In this document: positions 50,880 to 54,171 of the stretch, in pieces
How the letters are laid out: every line of letters begins with the position of its first letter
Position numbering within the stretch: position 1 is the first letter of the stretch
Source of the DNA: Myxococcota bacterium
GTDB taxonomy: Bacteria > Myxococcota_A > Bradymonadia > UBA7976 > UBA1532
NCBI GenBank assembly: GCA_023150895.1
Contig: JAKLJY010000053.1
Span: 1 to 54,171 of the forward strand
Direction: 5' to 3'
Length of the DNA stretch: 54,171 nucleotides
Made by a program: the position numbers and the translations under genes
Notes under the pieces: model-generated
Seen by the model: only the letters and a program-made list of their open reading frames with translations
The model's database searches: none
Told to the model about the DNA's origin: nothing

Positions 50880-51281
50880 ATGTCCACCCCTTGTTCGGCA
50901 CGTCGGCGGGATGCCGCCGGCACTCTCTTCGTCATCGTTTCCGGTCTCACGGTTCTTCTCGCGTGCGGCCAGAACGAGGTCGTCAAGTCCGGCTCGTCCA
51001 AACCGACGTCGACGATCACCCGCGGCCAGCCCATCCCGGTGGGTCTCGACCGCGAGCGCGAGGCCAACGCGATCTGGATGATCATGCCCGTGACGGTCAC
51101 GGACGACAAAGGTCGGCCGAGCGAGTTCTGGGGCCTTTTCGCCTGTTATCGGGGCCCGAGCGACGAGTGGCCGAACGTCCCGGCGCCGAATTGCAAGCTC
51201 GCGAAGCTGGAGGGCAGCCCCACGGAGCTCAACTGGCCGGGCGGGCCCATCGTCGTCGACGGCCAGCTCCAGGGGAAATGA
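50880..51281 (+). CDS. Small lipoprotein of unknown function
   Basis: 133 residues. AAAGG lies about seven bases before the ATG. The lipobox is TVLLACG with Cys29. The mature part is about 105 residues with NAIWMIMPVTVTDDKGRPSE and FWGLFACYRGPSDEWPN, and two further cysteines that could pair. No family is recognised. It overlaps the DUF2085 gene start (ATGA) and follows the barrel gene by 49 bp, so the four genes 48723-51871 are probably one transcription unit. Confidence 0.75.
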   Translation: MSTPCSARRRDAAGTLFVIVSGLTVLLACGQNEVVKSGSSKPTSTITRGQPIPVGLDREREANAIWMIMPVTVTDDKGRPSEFWGLFACYRGPSDEWPNVPAPNCKLAKLEGSPTELNWPGGPIVVDGQLQGK

Positions 51282-51871
51282 CGTCCGATTGCCTCGAGTT
51301 TCTGACGGCGCTCGCGGCTCCCTACTGCCATCAACTGCCTGAGCGCAGCCAGATCGTCGACGGGGTTACGGCCGCGTTCTGCCATCGCTGCGTAGGGATT
51401 CACATCGGCTTCCTTTCGGGCGCCGTCGCCGCTTTCCGCCCCATCCACGCGTCCCGGTCCGCCTGGGGCGTTGCGTTCGCGCTCATCGTCGTGGCTGCGG
51501 TGGACGCCATCGGGCTGACCAGCGGTCCGTGGGGGCGGTCGCTGAGCGGGGCGGCCGGGGGGCTCGGCCTCGGCCTCGTCGCCGCACCGCTCGTGGCGCG
51601 TCGGTTGATGCCGCCGACCACGACGTCCGAGAATGACGGGCGTGTCCGGGGCATGGTTGCGGCGAGCCTTCTCGGTGGCGGCGTCGTCTCGGGGGCGCCC
51701 GAATTCGGTGCGCCCGTGCTGGCCTCGGTCTTCGCCCTGGTCGGCGCCCTCGCACTTCAGTTCACACTCTTCACGCTGGGGCTCGGGACTCTGCTCGACG
51801 GGCACCGTCGCCTCGCGGGCGTCGCACTCGTGGCGAGCCTGGCAACGATGGCCTTGCTCGGTCGCGCTTGA
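51278..51871 (+). CDS. DUF2085-type integral membrane protein
   Basis: 197 residues. The N-terminal motif YCHQLPERS, then FCHRCVGIHIGFLSG, is the DUF2085 signature (paired CH-x and CxxC-x-G). Four to five hydrophobic segments follow (about residues 45-65, 70-90, 100-120, 130-165, 175-195), consistent with a multi-pass inner-membrane protein. The function of the family is not established; the cysteine/histidine pair may bind metal. The start is fixed by an ATGA overlap with the upstream lipoprotein gene. Confidence 0.82.
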   Translation: MTSDCLEFLTALAAPYCHQLPERSQIVDGVTAAFCHRCVGIHIGFLSGAVAAFRPIHASRSAWGVAFALIVVAAVDAIGLTSGPWGRSLSGAAGGLGLGLVAAPLVARRLMPPTTTSENDGRVRGMVAASLLGGGVVSGAPEFGAPVLASVFALVGALALQFTLFTLGLGTLLDGHRRLAGVALVASLATMALLGRA

Positions 51872-51903
51872 ACGCGAACGCGAAGCCCTGACATGCTCGC
51901 GGC

Positions 51904-52569
51904 ATGCGAAGCCGCCCTGCCCACGCCCCGACACTCCGCGCGACGCTCCACGCCCTGACCGCCGCGACCGCCCTGACGGCTGTCGCCTGCGGCGGCGGCC
52001 CCGCGGGCGGGCACGGCAGTTTCAGCGCCCTGTCGGCGAACAGCGCGGCGCCGACGGATCTCTGCGCGCATCGGGTACCGCGGGACGTCTGCACCCGCTG
52101 CAATCCGGCCCTCGTGCCGCGGTTCAAGGCCGTGCGGGACTGGTGCGGCGAGCACGACGTGCCCGAGTCGCAGTGCCATCCCTGTCACCCGGATCTGAGC
52201 TTCGAGCCCCTGCCGGCCCCGCCGCCGGAGGCCGATCTCGCGGACGTACCGCCCGCCGCGGCGCTCGCCGGCCTCGAGGGGGTCGCGGTGGCGGGCAAGT
52301 TCACGGTCGTCGACTTCTGGGCCGCGTGGTGCGTGCCCTGCCGCAAGGTCGCCGGCGACCTGAACCTGCGCCTCGCGCGGCGCCCCGATCTGGCCGTGCG
52401 CAAGGTCGAGATCGTCGACTGGGACGACCCCCTGGCGGCGAAGTACCTCGCGGCGTCACCGGATCTGCCGCTGCTCGTCGTCTTCGGTCCCGACGGACGC
52501 GAGATCGGGCGTCTGAACGGGCATCACCCCGAGCGCCTCGACGCACTGATCGCCCCGGTCGGGCGCTGA
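51904..52569 (+). CDS. Exported thioredoxin-fold protein with extra Cys/His region
   Basis: 221 residues. Hydrophobic N-terminus ending VACGG (a weak lipobox). Residues ~50-100 hold LCAHRVPRDVCTRCNPALVP, WCGEHDVPESQCHPCHPDLS, a Cys/His-rich pattern I associate with the N-terminal region of heavy-metal RND adaptor proteins in Myxococcota-like genomes. Residues ~130-221 form a thioredoxin domain with VVDFWAAWCVPCRKVAGDL (active CVPC). It shares one base with the next gene (TGATG). Role proposed: periplasmic redox or metal handling; the substrate is unknown. Confidence 0.8.
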   Translation: MRSRPAHAPTLRATLHALTAATALTAVACGGGPAGGHGSFSALSANSAAPTDLCAHRVPRDVCTRCNPALVPRFKAVRDWCGEHDVPESQCHPCHPDLSFEPLPAPPPEADLADVPPAAALAGLEGVAVAGKFTVVDFWAAWCVPCRKVAGDLNLRLARRPDLAVRKVEIVDWDDPLAAKYLAASPDLPLLVVFGPDGREIGRLNGHHPERLDALIAPVGR

Positions 52570-53618
52570 TGGGATCGCTGCGGGCGACCCTCCCGGCGGC
52601 GCTGGCCGGGCTGGCTGTGTTCGTGTCCGCGCCGCCGCCCGCGGCCGGGTGCCCCGGGTGTCAGAACCCGAACTTGCCGATGGTCCGCACCGGGGGCGTT
52701 CACCTGGGGACGGGCGAGGTCAAGCTCGGGCTGGTCGCCTCGACCATGCCCCTCCGGGTGCGGCACGAGGCGGGCTGCCCCGTCGACGTGACCGATCTGT
52801 CGACCTGTGACGCCGTGCCGCCGCAGCGCCGGCACATCCACGACCAGTTCATCCTGCCGGCGGAGCTGCGCGCCACGCTCGACTGGGGTCTGTTGCCGTG
52901 GTTCGGGCTCGAGGTCGCCGCGCCCCTGCGGCTGGTCTACACGACCATCGACTACGAGACGCCCGACGGCGCGCCGTACACGCCGCTCGACGAGGGCATT
53001 CACCACCGGGACGAGACGCTCGTCGGTCCGGGCGACCCCACCGTATCGGCCCGCCTGACGACGACACTCTTCGACGCCTTCTGGCTCGTCGCGCGGGTGG
53101 GAACGAGTCTGCCCATCGGCGAGACGGTGCCGGACCCTTTCCGCGCGGGGGACCGGGGCGAGCGCCATCAGCACGTTCAGTTCGGCACGGGCACCTTCGA
53201 CCCCGTGCTCGGGCTGGAGCTCGCGCGCGGGTTCGGCCGCTGGCAGGGCGCCGTCTACGGGCACTTGCAGGCGGCCCTGTATGAGAACGCCGAGGGCTTC
53301 CGCGCGGGCTCGAAACTGCTCGGGGGCCTGCAGCTCGGGCACCGGCCGGCCGAGCGCTGGGTGGTCCACGGCAGCGCCGAGTGGTTCCACGAGGAGCCCG
53401 AAACCTGGGGCGGCCAGATCCGTCAGGACGGCATCCTGGGCCGCGATGAGCTTCTGTTGGGCGTGGGCACCGCCGTCAGCTTCGGGGGCCCGCAGTACAG
53501 CCTTCTGCTTCGCCTGCCGGTGTATCGACGCATCGCACTCGGGGAGACGGACGAGCCCGGCACCCTGACCGCGCCCATCTCGGTGAACCTGGGCGTGCAA
53601 TGGAGTCTTCTGCCGTGA
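52569..53618 (+). CDS. Exported transporter-like outer-membrane protein
   Basis: 349 residues. Signal peptide 1-27 ends PPAAG, followed by CPGCQNPNLPMVRTG, a short CxxC. The rest alternates strands (GEVKLGLVASTMPLRV, RATLDWGLLPWFGLEVAAPL, TVSARLTTTLFDAFWLVARV, QYSLLLRLPVYRRIAL, APISVNLGVQWSLLP) in the manner of outer-membrane barrels of the phenol-pathway/metal-transport type. HIHDQF and EGIHHRDE add histidines. Coupled to the thioredoxin-like gene. A role in metal transport is inferred from that partner only. Confidence 0.78.
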   Translation: MGSLRATLPAALAGLAVFVSAPPPAAGCPGCQNPNLPMVRTGGVHLGTGEVKLGLVASTMPLRVRHEAGCPVDVTDLSTCDAVPPQRRHIHDQFILPAELRATLDWGLLPWFGLEVAAPLRLVYTTIDYETPDGAPYTPLDEGIHHRDETLVGPGDPTVSARLTTTLFDAFWLVARVGTSLPIGETVPDPFRAGDRGERHQHVQFGTGTFDPVLGLELARGFGRWQGAVYGHLQAALYENAEGFRAGSKLLGGLQLGHRPAERWVVHGSAEWFHEEPETWGGQIRQDGILGRDELLLGVGTAVSFGGPQYSLLLRLPVYRRIALGETDEPGTLTAPISVNLGVQWSLLP

Positions 53619-53866
53619 TGGGCGGGCGGGTGTAAGTTGCTGAGACACGGGGCGCGCGCCGTGCGTCCAAAGGCCGCAGGAGGACGATGCTTTGAAGACC
53701 ACCCCTCGCTTCGAACTGCCCGCCGCGCGTGTGCAGGACACCACTCGACCGGCCAGCGTCGTCGAGGAGCGGCGCCCCGTTCGCCCCGATCCCCCGCGTC
53801 CGTCCCGGTCCAAACCGACGACCGCCGCCGAGAAACCGTGCCGATGCGCGGGGGAGGGGTGACGCC
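53619..53866. other. Intergenic, no gene seen
   Basis: 248 bp between the barrel gene and the small lipoprotein gene. Frames here are arginine-rich shadows. A purine-rich GGGGGAGGGG just before 53867 serves as the ribosome site of the next gene. Confidence 0.5.
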
Positions 53867-54085
53867 GTGACGCGCGGGCCAGGCCGCTTGTGCATCGCGC
53901 TGCTGCTCGCCGCGTGCGGCGATGGCGGCACCGGCGGCGCGCGCCCCGGGCTCGATGCCGGCGTTCGGCCGCCGGGGGACGCTGAGGCGGCCGACGGAGC
54001 AGCCCCCGGTCGCGTCGACGCACGCCCGCCGGACGCCCGGCGCGTCGATGCGGGGCCGTCGGATGCGAGGCCGGCGGCGGAGTAG
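53867..54085 (+). CDS. Short lipoprotein, probably truncated
   Basis: 72 residues from a GTG at 53867, supported by GGGGAGGGG about five bases upstream. The lipobox is ALLLAACGD with Cys17. The remainder is an Asp/Pro/Ala linker (GVRPPGDAEAADGAAPGRVD, DARPPDARRVDAGPSDARP) and then stops. Such linkers normally join the lipid anchor to a folded domain in these organisms, and no domain follows. The stop lies where the thiolase fragment on the other strand also loses similarity, so both may end at one rearrangement junction. It could also be a genuine small lipoprotein. Confidence 0.55.
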   Translation: MTRGPGRLCIALLLAACGDGGTGGARPGLDAGVRPPGDAEAADGAAPGRVDARPPDARRVDAGPSDARPAAE

Positions 54086-54153
54086 TCGCGAAGCGCGCCG
54101 CCGAACTTGCCCCAGGGCGTTCGCAGCGCATCGAGGATGAGTGCTTCGGGCAT
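54071..54153 (-). pseudogene. 5' remnant of a thiolase gene
   Basis: The minus strand has GGAGGT six bases before the ATG at 54153, then MPEALILDALRTPWGKFGGA and LRDYSAAGLAS, the classic start of acetyl-CoA acetyltransferases. After about 27 residues the frame turns into the antisense of the lipoprotein linker and no other thiolase motif (active-site Cys, GHP, CSG) follows on this strand. Either the gene is cut here or an assembly join is wrong. The part upstream of 54153 is at the window edge and only 18 bp is visible. Confidence 0.6.
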
Positions 54154-54171
54154 GCCCGCACCTCCGGCACC

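Noticed and set aside
53637-53870. 77-codon plus-strand frame after the barrel gene
   Set aside because: Arg/Pro-rich shadow composition without a signal peptide or domain.

Overview
The window is a GC-rich (roughly two-thirds or more G+C by eye) chromosomal segment from a Gram-negative bacterium. It has many lipoproteins and secreted proteins with Asp/Gly/Pro-rich linkers and repeated cysteine modules, outer-membrane barrel candidates, a PEGA protein, and frequent GTG/TTG starts. This style is typical of Myxococcota and related deltaproteobacterial lineages. That placement is inferred from protein style only; no rRNA or tRNA gene was recognised.

Layout. (1) 134-3977, plus strand: three translationally overlapped secreted proteins, two of them very cysteine-rich. 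(2) 3992-6384, minus: two toxin-antitoxin-type modules. One is a 66-residue protein with a nucleotidyltransferase, and this pair is bracketed by a 23-bp direct repeat. The other is hipBA, with an unusual HipA catalytic loop. (3) 6507-8557, minus: a DUF1016-type PD-(D/E)XK nuclease coupled to an HNH nuclease. (4) 8721-39735, minus: about 31 kb of almost gapless, mostly overlapping defence genes. In transcription order these are a fused helicase-DUF1998 protein (DrmA/DrmB-like), a Septu-like ATPase/HNH pair (PtuA/PtuB), a DrmD-like SNF2 translocase, and a PglX/DrmMI-like adenine methyltransferase. They are followed by a 239-residue unknown, a giant protein with two Hsp90/sacsin-like ATPase domains, a second SNF2 translocase, a 3' fragment of the methyltransferase gene, a DUF6361-like protein, a two-HKD phospholipase-D-type protein and an SF2 helicase. 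The methyltransferase 3' end occurs twice (294 bp, about 95% identical, direct). The two copies bracket the unknown/Hsp90-like/SNF2 block, which looks like a scar of that block joining an older operon by homologous recombination. (5) 39906-42745: an M28-type peptidase lipoprotein convergent with a vWA lipoprotein. (6) 42902-46855, minus: a tightly coupled AAA ATPase / TOPRIM-like / DUF262 cassette flanked by the same REP-like palindromes. It is preceded by a remarkable pair of 21-bp-period repeat blocks. (7) 47393-54085: mostly envelope genes (lipoproteins, PEGA protein, barrel proteins, DUF2085 membrane protein, thioredoxin-like protein). (8) 54071-54153: the first ~25 codons of a thiolase gene, cut off.

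How the parts may work together. Regions 2-4 and 6 form a defence island. The DISARM-like genes would recognise and process unmodified foreign DNA while the methyltransferase marks self DNA. The Septu pair is a separate ATPase-nuclease effector inserted in that operon. The Hsp90-like/SNF2 block and the PLD/helicase block look like two further modules attached downstream. The AAA/TOPRIM/DUF262 cassette looks like an independent system. The strongest candidates for an undescribed system are the 239-aa/Hsp90-like/SNF2 block and the AAA/TOPRIM/DUF262 cassette. All functional statements rest on motifs read by eye; no database search was run.
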